Shown: piece by piece, positions 17,950 to 27,491 of the stretch
Layout of the letters: each line of letters begins with the position of its first letter
Position numbering within the stretch: the first letter of the stretch is position 1
Assembly: GCA_900768915.1 (NCBI GenBank)
Contig: CAAGEQ010000030.1
Location: 1-64,000, forward strand
Length of the DNA stretch: 64,000 nucleotides
Direction of reading: 5' to 3'
From: Candidatus Gastranaerophilales bacterium
GTDB lineage: Bacteria; Cyanobacteriota; Vampirovibrionia; Gastranaerophilales; Gastranaerophilaceae
Notes under the pieces: model-generated
What the model saw: the letters and a program-made list of their open reading frames with translations, nothing else
Database searches by the model: none
What the model was told of the DNA's origin: nothing
Program-made: the position numbers and the translations under genes

Positions 17950-18371
17950 CAGAAGGTTTTCTCCTGTCTAAATTTTAAACGTTTCTTGTGCAACAAATAA
18001 TTCAAAAGATAATATCCTGTATTCATCCCCCAAGCAACAAAAATTAAACCTAAAATAACACTTGAAAACAAATTTAACAAACCAATCATATAATGATGAT
18101 TCAATATCAAATTCAAAGTATCAAAAGAAAACGCACTAAAAGTCGTTAACCCACCGGTTAAGCCAACAGTAAAAAATTTTTTAAGTTCAGTACCTATAAT
18201 ATTATTACGTTTCAATGCCATATATGAAATAAAACCAATAATAAAACAACCAACTAAATTAACACAAAATGTACCAATGATATTATATGGGTACCCACCA
18301 AAAATTTTTAATATCATATACCTAAATAGTGCTCCAGTTGCACCACCAATAAAGACAAAAATAATTCCCAT
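17949..18371 (-). CDS. crcB: Fluoride channel subunit CrcB/Fluc (copy 1)
   Basis: 140-aa partner of the next gene. Same four-helix plan with GGATGALFRYMIL, GTFCVNLVGCFIIGF and VGLTGGLTTFSAFSFD intact. It has a longer basic cytoplasmic C-terminus (HKKRLKFRQEK), which could set its membrane orientation opposite to its partner by the positive-inside rule. First gene of the pair. The 151-bp gap to the divergent response-regulator gene carries that gene's promoter. Confidence 0.93.
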   Translation of the reverse strand: MGIIFVFIGGATGALFRYMILKIFGGYPYNIIGTFCVNLVGCFIIGFISYMALKRNNIIGTELKKFFTVGLTGGLTTFSAFSFDTLNLILNHHYMIGLLNLFSSVILGLIFVAWGMNTGYYLLNYLLHKKRLKFRQEKTF

Positions 18372-18436
18372 AAAAGCATTATAGCACGATTATATATTTA
18401 AACAAAAAATTTATAATCCCAAATTGTTTAAAAATT

Positions 18437-18465
18437 TAGACAACAACTAGCCTATTGGGTAATAT
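18437..18465 (+). promoter_or_regulatory. Probable promoter of response regulator gene
   Basis: TAGACA (18437-18442), 17-bp spacer and TAATAT (18460-18465) lie 57 bp upstream of the regulator start codon, in the gap with divergent crcB. Confidence 0.5.
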
Positions 18466-18522
18466 ACTCTTAATTTTGTCTGTCATTAAATAAATATAAC
18501 GATAAATAAAAAGGAGAACAAT

Positions 18523-19197
18523 ATGCCAGTAACAACAAAAGAAATTTCAGTTATTATAGTAGAAGATTTTAAATTAACCAGAGTTGGACTTAGATGTGCC
18601 TTAAACGAAAACAACGATATTCAAGTTGTTGCTGAAAGTGATAATGCAATCGACGGTATAAAACTAATCGAAAGGTATCACCCAAACGTTGTTTTAATGG
18701 ACTTAGGTTTACCAGGAATGAACGGTATTGAAGCCATCGAAAAAATTTGTGAAAAATATAAAGACATAAAAATAATTGCATTAACATCTCACGATAGAGA
18801 TGAAGAAGTTATTGCAACTTTAAGTGCAGGTGCCACTGGTTATTGTTTAAAAGATATTGATCCAATAAAACTAGCCGACGTTATTAGAGATATAAACAAT
18901 GGTGCTTGTTGGCTTGATGCAGAAATTGGAGAAAGAGTTCTTCGTTCGTTTCCTAAACAAGAAAACTTCAAACTTCTAAATGACCACAATAATAATGAAA
19001 GTAAAATACCATTAACAGAAAGAGAATATGAAGTTTTAAAACATTTAGTATCTGGTAAAAGTAATACTGAAATAGCAAAAGAACTTATAGTTAGTGTTCA
19101 CACAGCAAAAGCACATGTTTGTTCTATATTGCAAAAAATGTGTGTTAATGATAGAGTACAAGCAGCAGTTAAGGCTGTTAAGGAAGGTCTTGTATAA
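18523..19197 (+). CDS. NarL/FixJ-family response regulator
   Basis: 224 aa: receiver domain (~8-125) with acidic pocket IIVEDFK, phospho-acceptor Asp in VVLMDLGLPGMNG, Thr/Ser in IIALTSHD and Lys in YCLKDIDPIKL. A LuxR-type helix-turn-helix follows (~155-222): LTEREYEVLKHLVSGKSNTEIA, then VSVHTAKAHVCSILQKM. Phosphorylation would drive DNA binding. No sensor kinase lies beside it; the next gene, 14 bp on, is a TolC-like protein, suggesting it may control an export function. Ribosome-binding site AAGGAG is strong. Confidence 0.92.
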   Translation: MPVTTKEISVIIVEDFKLTRVGLRCALNENNDIQVVAESDNAIDGIKLIERYHPNVVLMDLGLPGMNGIEAIEKICEKYKDIKIIALTSHDRDEEVIATLSAGATGYCLKDIDPIKLADVIRDINNGACWLDAEIGERVLRSFPKQENFKLLNDHNNNESKIPLTEREYEVLKHLVSGKSNTEIAKELIVSVHTAKAHVCSILQKMCVNDRVQAAVKAVKEGLV

Positions 19198-19211
19198 AAA
19201 TCATTTAATCT

Positions 19212-20771
19212 ATGAACAGATTATTAGATGCTACAAAAACTATCATCATATTATCAATATTATTTTGTGTAAATATATCTTCTGTATATGCTATAGAAGA
19301 AGATAACGCACCACATTGTGATTGTTGCTGTTGTCATCACGGTTCTAAGCCACCAAAAGAAATCAAAGATGGCACAATTTTAACAATACAAGACTGTATT
19401 TCTATTGGACTAAAAAATAGTCCAATAATAAAGTTATACAAATATCATCTTGATATTGCAAAAAGTAATGTTGGAGTCGCAAAGTCGGCATATTTTCCAA
19501 CACTTAATGCTGGTGTTGGATACGGTCAACAAAATAATTCAAACAATACTCAATACTATTCTATATACAGAGAACTGCCAAATGTAGGTGTATCGTTAAA
19601 TAAAATGATATGGGACTTCGGTAGAACTAGTGCTAAAATAAAAATGGAAGAATTTTACAAAATTGGTGCTGAATACCAATTTATGGACAGTGTTTGTACA
19701 ACCGTTTTTGATATAAAAACAAAATATTATAATTATTTAAATACCTTATCACTACTACAAGCCGAAAAAACAAATTCAGAAATAAATAAGCAACTTATTT
19801 CTGAAATAAAAGAACAAATAAAAACAAACAAAAAAAATAGAACAGATTTGATAAATGCAGAAACAGAACAATTCAAAATAGAAGAAAAAATTATAGAAGC
19901 AGAAACAATTGCAAAAAATGCAAAAGCAGATTTAAACAATTCTATGTATTTACTAAATGCACCGAATTATAAAATAAGCGAAACTCAAACATATAATAAC
20001 GAATATACAAATAAAAATAACTGTTATAAATTCGTTTCAAATGTCAAAAAAACACCATTTACTGCAAAAATAAATAAAGATGATACAATTCTACAACACG
20101 CACATTTCAATTTCGATAATGCTATTCAAATTGCGTATGAAAATAGTCCAGATTTACAAGTACTCATCTCTACTAAAAATGCTATGGAACAAGCGTTATT
20201 AGTTGTCAAACGTTCATATTATCCAGAACTTAATGCAGATGTTGGTTACAACCTAGTAAACACAAACCACTATACAAATAACGATTTAGCAATAGGTGTA
20301 AATTTAACTTCATCACTAAATGCACAAGAATTAAGATATGAACTTAAAGGTGCCTCGGCTCAAATAAACCTTGCAAATACGGAAATTGATAAATTTAAAA
20401 AAGATTTATATTTCCAAGTACAAAAAGCATTAAATAATGTCGATAAAACAGAAGCAGAAATACCAATTGCACAAAAAAGATTAGAAAATGCATCTGATAA
20501 CCTCAAACTTACAATAAATGATTACAAATCAAATAAGATGAATCAATTAGAATTACAAAATGCAAGAATTTCATACTACGATGCACTAACAGAATACGTA
20601 AATTCTCTATACAGATACAACATTGCACTAATAGATTTAGAAATATCAATGCACTATCACTTAATAGACTTACACGACAGAACAGAACACGCACTAAAAT
20701 ATCATGATGAAGACATCATCAATAATTTTAACAATATAATGGATTGTAATAGGCATCATCACAAAGAATAA
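19212..20771 (+). CDS. TolC-family outer-membrane protein with Cys/His-rich ends
   Basis: 519 aa with signal peptide (IIILSILFCVNISSVYA) and two OEP helical repeats (ILTIQDCISIGLKNSPII... and FNFDNAIQIAYENSPDLQV), paralogous to the channel at 7313-8848. What differs is the metal-ligand-rich mature ends: HCDCCCCHHG within ~20 residues of the predicted cleavage site and a C-terminus rich in His (HYHLIDLHD, DCNRHHHKE). This suggests a metal-efflux channel, by inference. No adaptor or inner-membrane pump follows, so it must borrow one or be encoded apart from it. The ATG has no clear Shine-Dalgarno and lies 14 bp after the regulator, so translation may be coupled. Confidence 0.88.
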   Translation: MNRLLDATKTIIILSILFCVNISSVYAIEEDNAPHCDCCCCHHGSKPPKEIKDGTILTIQDCISIGLKNSPIIKLYKYHLDIAKSNVGVAKSAYFPTLNAGVGYGQQNNSNNTQYYSIYRELPNVGVSLNKMIWDFGRTSAKIKMEEFYKIGAEYQFMDSVCTTVFDIKTKYYNYLNTLSLLQAEKTNSEINKQLISEIKEQIKTNKKNRTDLINAETEQFKIEEKIIEAETIAKNAKADLNNSMYLLNAPNYKISETQTYNNEYTNKNNCYKFVSNVKKTPFTAKINKDDTILQHAHFNFDNAIQIAYENSPDLQVLISTKNAMEQALLVVKRSYYPELNADVGYNLVNTNHYTNNDLAIGVNLTSSLNAQELRYELKGASAQINLANTEIDKFKKDLYFQVQKALNNVDKTEAEIPIAQKRLENASDNLKLTINDYKSNKMNQLELQNARISYYDALTEYVNSLYRYNIALIDLEISMHYHLIDLHDRTEHALKYHDEDIINNFNNIMDCNRHHHKE

Positions 20772-20776
20772 TACAA

Positions 20777-21715
20777 TTATTCAATAATAGTCGCACCATT
20801 TTGTTCAATTTTTAAATTACGAACATCTGCCTTAACATTTAGATTTTCCATAATTTCTAAAGTTGTAGATGTTACTTTTTCGACAATATTATTTTTAGAA
20901 ATAATTAACATTGAAGAACCAGCACCACTCAAAACACAACCTAGAACATCTTCTTCGTGTTTAAATGCTTCTGATAATTCTTTTAAACCAGGAACCAATT
21001 TAGCACGATAAGGTTGATGTAATCTATCTGTTAATGCTAATTTCATCAAATCAGAATCATGTTTATTAACAGCATTAACAAACATACCCATTCTTTTTAG
21101 GTTAAAAATAGCATCTTCTAATGGTACTTCCTTAGGAATAACTGAACGAGAAATTTCAGTTGCTAATTCTACATCTGGAATACAAACTGTAATAGCCCAA
21201 TCATCAGGCCAATCTAATTTACGATAAATAATGCTTCCATCATTTTCTAAAGATGACATTACCAACCCACCAACAATTGCAGGTGTAACGTTATCAGGAT
21301 GTCCTTCTATCTCAGTGGCTATGGATAATAGGGCAGACTCATCTGCTGGTTCACCCAACAATTTATTTGCAGCAACCAATGCACCAACAATAACTGCTGC
21401 TGAACTACCTAATCCTCTCGTAACTGGAATTGAAGTTTGAATATTTATCTTTAATTCAGATGGTGTTTGTCCAATTGAATTATACAAAAGTTCAACTGCT
21501 TTATATACGACACTATTCTCATCTTTAGGAATATGATCAATAATCAAGTTATCAACATTTTCTTCATCTGATAAAATATTAATTTCAACTCCTGTTCCTG
21601 GAAGAACAGTTTCATCAATAGTAACAACATTATATATAGGTAATGCCATACCTAAACAATCGAAACCGGGTCCGATATTTGCTGATGTAGCAGGAACTTT
21701 TACACTTACTTTCAC
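20777..21715 (-). CDS. thrB: Homoserine kinase
   Basis: GHMP-family kinase that phosphorylates homoserine in threonine synthesis. 312 aa, normal length. N-terminal VKVPATSANIGPGFDCLGMAL, the ATP-binding glycine loop PVTRGLGSSAAVIVGAL and the C-terminal GCVLSGAGSSMLII are all canonical. Translation starts at GTG (21715) after a strong AAAGGAG; no ATG fits better. It follows the yhaM-like gene with a 47-bp gap, so it may be the last gene of the pyrG-ilvC transcript. It ends 5 bp from the convergent TolC-like gene. Confidence 0.95.
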   Translation of the reverse strand: MKVSVKVPATSANIGPGFDCLGMALPIYNVVTIDETVLPGTGVEINILSDEENVDNLIIDHIPKDENSVVYKAVELLYNSIGQTPSELKINIQTSIPVTRGLGSSAAVIVGALVAANKLLGEPADESALLSIATEIEGHPDNVTPAIVGGLVMSSLENDGSIIYRKLDWPDDWAITVCIPDVELATEISRSVIPKEVPLEDAIFNLKRMGMFVNAVNKHDSDLMKLALTDRLHQPYRAKLVPGLKELSEAFKHEEDVLGCVLSGAGSSMLIISKNNIVEKVTSTTLEIMENLNVKADVRNLKIEQNGATIIE

Positions 21716-21762
21716 TTCTTACTCCTTTGAATAATATTCCTATTATATCAAAAACAAAAAAA

Positions 21763-22590
21763 CTATAACATTCCAGCACTTATTTTGCCAAATTTCGCTG
21801 ATAAATCATCAACGTGGTGAACAAAATAAACATAAGGCTCTAAATCTTTTTCATTCAAATCCAGAATAGCACCCCATTCTATACGTCCATGGTGAGCCGC
21901 AATCATTTTGGCAACTTCTTTAAAACCATTTGTCATACATAATGAATATGCATATTGTGAGTGTGTAAACCATTCTTTTTTAAACGCATCATCATAATCA
22001 ATCAAGCCATTTTCTGAATCAATTGTATATTCATAAATTTTACCAATATCATGTAAAGCACAAGCAGCAATTGCGAAATCAGGATTTATATCTTGATACA
22101 ACGAATTCATAACACTTTTTGCTAATTCAATACATTCCAAAGTATGAACCAACAAACCACCCATAAAATTATGATGCATTGTTTTTGCAGCAGGTGATAA
22201 TTTTATTTTTTTAGAATGTTTTTCAAAATAATCAATAACGAAATTTCTTAATTTGTCATCTTTAATCAATTTTAAATTATCAATAATTTTTAAATAAGTT
22301 TCTTCACGTTCTTCTTCTGATAAACCCATTTTTGCTTCTTTTATCAATTCTAATGAAGAAATTAAACAATTATTAAAACGTTCATTAAAAGTTGCTGAAA
22401 CAATTCTAACAAGATTACCAACTCTAAACAATTTTATGTCTAATCTATTTATAGTTTCTTCCCATAAAATACAATTTAAAATTGTACTATCTTCTGTATT
22501 TTTCAATTGAAGTTTACCCATCTTTGTACCGGCTTTTGTATCGCCAACACTATAAGATAATACTTCATATATAACTGTTGTACTAAACAT
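21763..22590 (-). CDS. YhaM-like 3'-5' exoribonuclease (OB fold + HD domain)
   Basis: 275 aa. N-terminal OB-fold-like region (~1-90), then an HD domain with HHNFMGGLLVHTLE, the metal-binding ALHDIGKIYEY, AAHHGRIEWG and VHHVDDLSAKFG. This order matches YhaM/CBF1-type 3'-5' exonucleases of Firmicutes, which trim RNA and single-stranded DNA with Mn2+. It is about 40 residues shorter than B. subtilis YhaM. Ribosome-binding site TAGGAG. It sits 9 bp after ilvC in an operon with pyrG, an arrangement with no obvious functional link. Confidence 0.85.
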   Translation of the reverse strand: MFSTTVIYEVLSYSVGDTKAGTKMGKLQLKNTEDSTILNCILWEETINRLDIKLFRVGNLVRIVSATFNERFNNCLISSLELIKEAKMGLSEEEREETYLKIIDNLKLIKDDKLRNFVIDYFEKHSKKIKLSPAAKTMHHNFMGGLLVHTLECIELAKSVMNSLYQDINPDFAIAACALHDIGKIYEYTIDSENGLIDYDDAFKKEWFTHSQYAYSLCMTNGFKEVAKMIAAHHGRIEWGAILDLNEKDLEPYVYFVHHVDDLSAKFGKISAGML

Positions 22591-22599
22591 CTACATCTC

Positions 22600-23625
22600 C
22601 TAATTACGTGTTCTATCAATAATTCTATTATCTCTATTCCAAATAAATTTAGAACGAATTTCTGCACCTACTTTTTCCATCAAATGATTTTGATTGTCAG
22701 TACGCAATGCATTAAACAAACTTCTATCTCCATTTATTTCATTCAAAAACTCATCAGCAAAGGCACCTGATTGAATATCTTTTAAAATACGTTTCATTTC
22801 ATCTTTAACACTATCATCAATCAATCTAGGACCTCTTGTCATATCACCATATTCAGCAGTATTTGAAATAGAATATCTCATATCATTCAAACCACCTTGA
22901 TTTATCAAATCAACAATCAACTTCATTTCGTGACAAACTTCTAAATAAGCCATGTATGGAGAATATCCAGCAGAAACCAATACGTCAAAACCTGCTTTTA
23001 TCAAAGCTGCAACACCACCACAAATTACAGTTTGTTCACCAAACAAATCTGTTTCAGTTTCTTCTCTAAAATTAGTTTCCAAAATGCCTGCCCTACCAGC
23101 ACCAATAGCAGAGGCATAAGAAAGTGCAATATCTAAAGCATCTCCAGATGGATTTTGTTCAACTGCAACCAAACAAGGTACTCCTTTACCTTGTTGATAT
23201 TCACTACGTACTGTATGTCCAGGACCTTTTGGGGCTACCATAATTACATTAACATCTGCAATTGGAACAATTTTTTTAAAATGAATATTAAAACCATGTG
23301 AAAACATTAAATATTGTCCTGCTCTCATATATGGTTTAATTTGTTTTTCATAAACTTGTGCTTGAATTTCATCAGGAATAAGAATTTGAACAATATCAGC
23401 ATATTTAACGGCATCTTCTATAGACATTGTTCTGAAACCATAATCTTTAGCCTTTGTATCAGATTGTCCGCCTAGACGTAATCCTAAAACAACGTCACAT
23501 CCGGAATCTTTCAAATTCATAGATTGTCCATAACCTTGAGAACCAAAACCAATAACTGCAATTTTTTTTGATTTAATCAATTCTGTATCAATATCTTTAT
23601 CTAAATAAATTTCAAGCTGTTTCAT
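22600..23625 (-). CDS. ilvC: Ketol-acid reductoisomerase
   Basis: Isomerises and reduces acetolactate/acetohydroxybutyrate in branched-chain amino acid synthesis. Class I (short) enzyme, 341 aa. The Rossmann motif is GFGSQGYGQSMNLKDSG. Metal- and substrate-binding residues appear in the usual ETDLFGEQTVICGG and VCHEMKLIVDLI. The cofactor loop (residues ~46-57, GLRLGGQSDTKA) departs from the usual LRxGSxSW: one phosphate-contacting Ser is Gly and an Asp replaces the aromatic residue, which may loosen NADPH preference toward NADH. Lies 10 bp after pyrG. No leader or attenuator seen. Confidence 0.95.
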   Translation of the reverse strand: MKQLEIYLDKDIDTELIKSKKIAVIGFGSQGYGQSMNLKDSGCDVVLGLRLGGQSDTKAKDYGFRTMSIEDAVKYADIVQILIPDEIQAQVYEKQIKPYMRAGQYLMFSHGFNIHFKKIVPIADVNVIMVAPKGPGHTVRSEYQQGKGVPCLVAVEQNPSGDALDIALSYASAIGAGRAGILETNFREETETDLFGEQTVICGGVAALIKAGFDVLVSAGYSPYMAYLEVCHEMKLIVDLINQGGLNDMRYSISNTAEYGDMTRGPRLIDDSVKDEMKRILKDIQSGAFADEFLNEINGDRSLFNALRTDNQNHLMEKVGAEIRSKFIWNRDNRIIDRTRN

Positions 23626-23635
23626 TATTAAAACC

Positions 23636-25243
23636 TCACTTTTCTAATCTTTTAACTGCTGCATCAATCAATCCCAAGAACAATGGATGTGGTCTATCAG
23701 GTCTTGATTTGAATTCAGGGTGGAATTGAGAAGCAACAAACCAATCATTTTCCGGAATTTCCACCATTTCGGCTAACATACCATCTGGTGACATACCTGA
23801 AAATACCAATCCAGCATCTTCAATTCTTTTTAAATACTCATTATTAACTTCATATCGATGTCTATGACGTTCAGATATTTTTGTTGTTCCATATGCTTTT
23901 TCTGCAACAGAACCTTTTTTTATAATACAATCATAAGCACCCAAACGCATTGTACCACCATAACCTTTTACATTTTTCTGTTCAATCATTAAATCAATAA
24001 CAGGATATGTAGCACTCTCATCAAATTCTTTTGAATTTGCACCTTTTAAGCCTACAACGTTACGAGCATATTCAATAACTGCACATTGCATACCTAAACA
24101 TAAACCCAAAAATGGTAAATTATTTTCACGAGCATATCTAATAGCATTTAATTTACCTTCAATACCTCGAACACCAAATCCACCAGGAACAACCAAACCC
24201 TGTACATCTTTAAATAACGATTTACACTGACTATAATCGTTACAATCTTCAGAATTTATCCATTTGATTTCTATTTTTGCATCATTTTTATAACCTGCAT
24301 GTTTTAAAGATTCAACAACAGAAATATAAGCATCTGACAATTTTGTATATTTACCAGCAATAGCAATTTTAACTGTCTTTTTAGGATTTTTAATTTTATC
24401 AACTAACTGTTTCCAAGAATCTAAATTTGTTTCTCTATCATCTGTTTGCAATAACTTTAAAACTACTTCTGCAAAATGTTGTTCATCTAATGCTAATGGA
24501 ACTTCATAAATACTCTTCATATCACGACATTCAATAACGGCTTCCTTTGGCACAGAACAAAACAATGCTAATTTTTCTTTTTCAGTTTTAGGAATAGATT
24601 TTGAAGTTCTACAAACTAAGACCTCTGGTTGCAACCCATAACTTCTTAAAACATTTACACTATGTTGAGATGGTTTAGTTTTTAATTCTCCTGATGTTGG
24701 TAAATAAGGCAACAATGTACAATGAATATTTATAGCATTACCTATACCAATTTCTGTTTTAAACTGTCTTATCGCTTCAATAAAAGGTAAACTTTCTATA
24801 TCACCAATCGTACCACCGATTTCAATAATTTGAAAATCAGTTTGAAAATGTTTTTGTGCTTTAAATATTCTTGATTTAATCTCATTTGTAATATGAGGAA
24901 TTGTCTGAACTGTTGCACCTAAATAATCACCACGACGTTCCTTTTTTATAACTGTTTGATAAACACTACCTGATGTAACATTACTTATTTGACTAAAATT
25001 AGCATCAATAAAACGTTCATAATGTCCTAAATCTAAATCTGTTTCTGCACCATCATCTGTCACAAAAACTTCACCATGTTGAAAAGGACTCATTGTTCCA
25101 GGATCAACATTTATATAAGGATCAAACTTTTGTATCGCTACACTAAATCCCTTTGAACGTAATAATCTACCTAAAGATGCCCCAATAATACCTTTACCTA
25201 GCGAACTAACAACACCACCGGTAATAAATATAAACTTAGTCAT
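23636..25243 (-). CDS. pyrG: CTP synthase
   Basis: Amidates UTP to CTP with glutamine. 535 aa. Synthetase domain: TKFIFITGGVVSSLGKGI, then PYINVDPGTMSPFQHGEVF and IGGTIGDIESLPF. Glutaminase domain: nucleophile Cys in FLGLCLGMQCAVIE, and the catalytic His-Glu in QFHPEFKSRP. All motifs and the length are normal. First gene of pyrG-ilvC-yhaM(-thrB). It starts after a GGGGAG site and is separated from gatC by a strong terminator, so its promoter must lie in the ~25 bp between, or it relies on read-through. Confidence 0.97.
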   Translation of the reverse strand: MTKFIFITGGVVSSLGKGIIGASLGRLLRSKGFSVAIQKFDPYINVDPGTMSPFQHGEVFVTDDGAETDLDLGHYERFIDANFSQISNVTSGSVYQTVIKKERRGDYLGATVQTIPHITNEIKSRIFKAQKHFQTDFQIIEIGGTIGDIESLPFIEAIRQFKTEIGIGNAINIHCTLLPYLPTSGELKTKPSQHSVNVLRSYGLQPEVLVCRTSKSIPKTEKEKLALFCSVPKEAVIECRDMKSIYEVPLALDEQHFAEVVLKLLQTDDRETNLDSWKQLVDKIKNPKKTVKIAIAGKYTKLSDAYISVVESLKHAGYKNDAKIEIKWINSEDCNDYSQCKSLFKDVQGLVVPGGFGVRGIEGKLNAIRYARENNLPFLGLCLGMQCAVIEYARNVVGLKGANSKEFDESATYPVIDLMIEQKNVKGYGGTMRLGAYDCIIKKGSVAEKAYGTTKISERHRHRYEVNNEYLKRIEDAGLVFSGMSPDGMLAEMVEIPENDWFVASQFHPEFKSRPDRPHPLFLGLIDAAVKRLEK

Positions 25244-25268
25244 ACACTCCCCTTATAAACGCATAATA

Positions 25269-25296
25269 CAAAAAATGGGGGAAAAGTCCCCCAATT
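25269..25296 (-). terminator. Intrinsic terminator after gatC
   Basis: On the minus strand TTGGGGGA-CTTTT-CCCCCA is followed by a T-run (TTTTTTG). The stem is at 25276-25293, 10 nt after the gatC stop. Confidence 0.85.
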
Positions 25297-25302
25297 TAAA
25301 AC

Positions 25303-25584
25303 TTAATTTATTTTTGGAACTTTAAAGAACCCATCTTCTTCGTCTGGAGCATTCTTCATCAGTTCTTCTTTTGTTTGTTCATATTTTACAACATCATCTC
25401 TCATAACATTTACGAAATCTACAGCATGTGCCATCGGCTCTACAGAAGAAGTGTCTACTTCATTCATTTGTTCAACATATTTCAAAACATCACCGAGTTG
25501 TGTTGCGAATTTTTCTTTTTCTGCTTCAGTTAACTCTAATCTTGCTAACTTTGCTACATGTTCTACGTCTTTTACTGTTATCAT
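25303..25584 (-). CDS. gatC: Asp-tRNA(Asn)/Glu-tRNA(Gln) amidotransferase subunit C
   Basis: 93 aa, the linker subunit that wraps GatA and GatB for tRNA-dependent amidation. Typical VEHVAKLARLELTEAEKEKF at the N-terminus, then VEPMAHAVDFVNVMRDDVV, ending with the FFKVPKI tail. The start at 25584 has GGAG 9 bp upstream; longer in-frame starts would add a non-conserved leader. gatA and gatB are not adjacent, as in many cyanobacteria-like genomes. Confidence 0.93.
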   Translation of the reverse strand: MITVKDVEHVAKLARLELTEAEKEKFATQLGDVLKYVEQMNEVDTSSVEPMAHAVDFVNVMRDDVVKYEQTKEELMKNAPDEEDGFFKVPKIN

Positions 25585-25662
25585 TTTCTTACTCCGTTTT
25601 TCAAATTTTAACATAAAATAATAACATAACAAAATGTATTTACATATTGTTACTACATTATT

Positions 25663-26985
25663 TTAAATATCTTCATTCACATACAATCTATTTGACAATA
25701 TTGCAACCATTGTCCAAAATACAATTTGATTTTGTGGTCTGAAAAATACAGTATCAACCATTCCATGAACCATTGTACCTATAATTGATAATACTGGAAT
25801 TGATACAAATATAATATTTTTTAAATTATCAGAATTTTTTATATATTTAAATGCTTCAAATAATAAAGTAAACAAAAAACCAAGAAAAGCGATTAAAGCA
25901 AAAATCCCACTTTCAACGGCTGTTTCTAAATAAATATTATATGAACTTAACGCATCAAAACCTGTTTTCATATACAAGCCATAAATCTCTCTAAAATTTT
26001 GATTACCTTGTCCAATACCTAATAGCCAATTATCCTTAAACATCTGTATAGATGCTTTATAAACATTAAATCTAAAAGAATTTGAACTATCAGAACGCAT
26101 TGCAAATATAGATATCACTCTCATTCTTAATGGAGTAACAGCAACAATTGCAAAAGAACCTAATGCCACAATTGCAGATGATACTGTCATATATAATTTT
26201 TTATATTTATTCCAAAAGAATTTTAAAGAAATTACAAATAACAACACTAATATTGTAAAAAGACCTAAATAAGAACCTCTACAACCAGTCAAAAATAAAA
26301 CAGCACAACAAACTAATGATAATACTGCGAAAATAACCGATAAAACATATTTCTTTTCATAAAGATAATACCCACATAAACCGATTACAGATGGAATTGA
26401 TAAAACAAAATATCCACCTAGCAAATTTGGGTTTAATGGCAACAATGTACCATATACACGAGTAATAACCTCTTCCGGATTTAAGTTCGACATATCTTGC
26501 CAACCTGATATTTCATCAACTTGTCCAAAATTTTGGGTAATTCCTACAAAAGATTCAGCACTCACACATAAAGCAATTGTAATTATAATAGGAATAATAT
26601 TTTTACTATTATATTTCAAATGATGTACTACTGATAAATAAAAACTTAAATAAATAAAAGTCTTTAAAAATCCTTTTAAACTAAGATATAAAAGAGTTGA
26701 ACCAGCAACACTAATTATGCACAACATAAAAAATGCTAATAAAAATAACTCAAACTTTTCACATTTAAAATTATCATTTGGTATAAAAATTATTCTAAAT
26801 ACAGTTAATACAACTGAACATAATGCAAAATATCCGATAATATCTGAATTCATAAAAGTTGCAAATATAAATGTCAACAATATAAATCCTAGTATCACAT
26901 TATCTAAATTCTTCAATATTACACTATTTTTATATAAACTATCTGTGTATTTATGAATAAAATTTAATACATCATTTATTAACAT
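25663..26985 (-). CDS. O-antigen ligase / Wzy-like polytopic membrane protein
   Basis: 440 aa with about 12 hydrophobic segments and one larger loop (~residues 145-190 and ~280-335), the plan of the Wzy_C/WaaL superfamily. Marks include LTGCRGSYLGLF, and a periplasmic stretch with WLLGIGQGNQNFREIYGLY that resembles the HNxxLQ-type region of ligases. It would join O-antigen to the lipid A core or polymerise surface glycan. It forms an operon with DUF4330 and a heptose-phosphate kinase upstream, which supports an LPS role. Whether ligase or polymerase cannot be decided. Confidence 0.8.
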   Translation of the reverse strand: MLINDVLNFIHKYTDSLYKNSVILKNLDNVILGFILLTFIFATFMNSDIIGYFALCSVVLTVFRIIFIPNDNFKCEKFELFLLAFFMLCIISVAGSTLLYLSLKGFLKTFIYLSFYLSVVHHLKYNSKNIIPIIITIALCVSAESFVGITQNFGQVDEISGWQDMSNLNPEEVITRVYGTLLPLNPNLLGGYFVLSIPSVIGLCGYYLYEKKYVLSVIFAVLSLVCCAVLFLTGCRGSYLGLFTILVLLFVISLKFFWNKYKKLYMTVSSAIVALGSFAIVAVTPLRMRVISIFAMRSDSSNSFRFNVYKASIQMFKDNWLLGIGQGNQNFREIYGLYMKTGFDALSSYNIYLETAVESGIFALIAFLGFLFTLLFEAFKYIKNSDNLKNIIFVSIPVLSIIGTMVHGMVDTVFFRPQNQIVFWTMVAILSNRLYVNEDI

Positions 26986-26993
26986 AAATTATA

Positions 26994-27491
26994 CTAATCC
27001 TCTTCATTTAGAATACTCATATCTGAAACAGAACCGGTAAATTTATATGTTTTACCCTCTAATGTAATTGGCATACCCATTTTTATTTTATTCCCACCAA
27101 CTACAGCACCATCTTTTGTAATTTGTGCTTTATCTTTAACTCTAACGATAATGTCATAAGTATCAAATTGTCCTTCATCAACAGCAACGACATATCCCTT
27201 AGGTCCTTTTACAGGTAAAACTATTTTCTTTGGTTCAAATTTAACACCAATTACATCTAAATCACTATAAGGAACATTTCTAATACTAATAAATGTCTTG
27301 TCACCAACTTTTACTGGACATTCAGTTGTTGATAAGGTTACACTTCTTAAAAATACATCAAATTCAATTTGAGAAGTTGCTTCGATTTGCTTAGAAGCAG
27401 TTGCACGCATATGTTTTGCTGTAATAATACCAACAAAAATTACTAATAATAAACCTATAACAATAATAATATCAACAATTCTTTTATTCAT
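26994..27491 (-). CDS. DUF4330-like membrane-anchored protein
   Basis: About 165 aa. One N-terminal membrane helix (IVDIIIVIGLLLVIFVGII) is followed by a beta-rich extracytoplasmic domain. Gives the impression of the DUF4330 family seen in cyanobacteria and Firmicutes, function unknown; the assignment is from memory of the family, not a search. The ATG at 27491 (or 27494) follows GGAG and overlaps the end of the kinase gene, so the two are coupled. Between a heptose kinase and an O-antigen-ligase-like gene it may take part in surface polysaccharide assembly. Confidence 0.7.
   Translation of the reverse strand: MNKRIVDIIIVIGLLLVIFVGIITAKHMRATASKQIEATSQIEFDVFLRSVTLSTTECPVKVGDKTFISIRNVPYSDLDVIGVKFEPKKIVLPVKGPKGYVVAVDEGQFDTYDIIVRVKDKAQITKDGAVVGGNKIKMGMPITLEGKTYKFTGSVSDMSILNEED

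Noticed and set aside
18372..18522. Possible fluoride riboswitch before crcB
   Set aside because: None of the conserved fluoride-aptamer blocks can be seen; the sequence is plain AT-rich with the divergent promoter.
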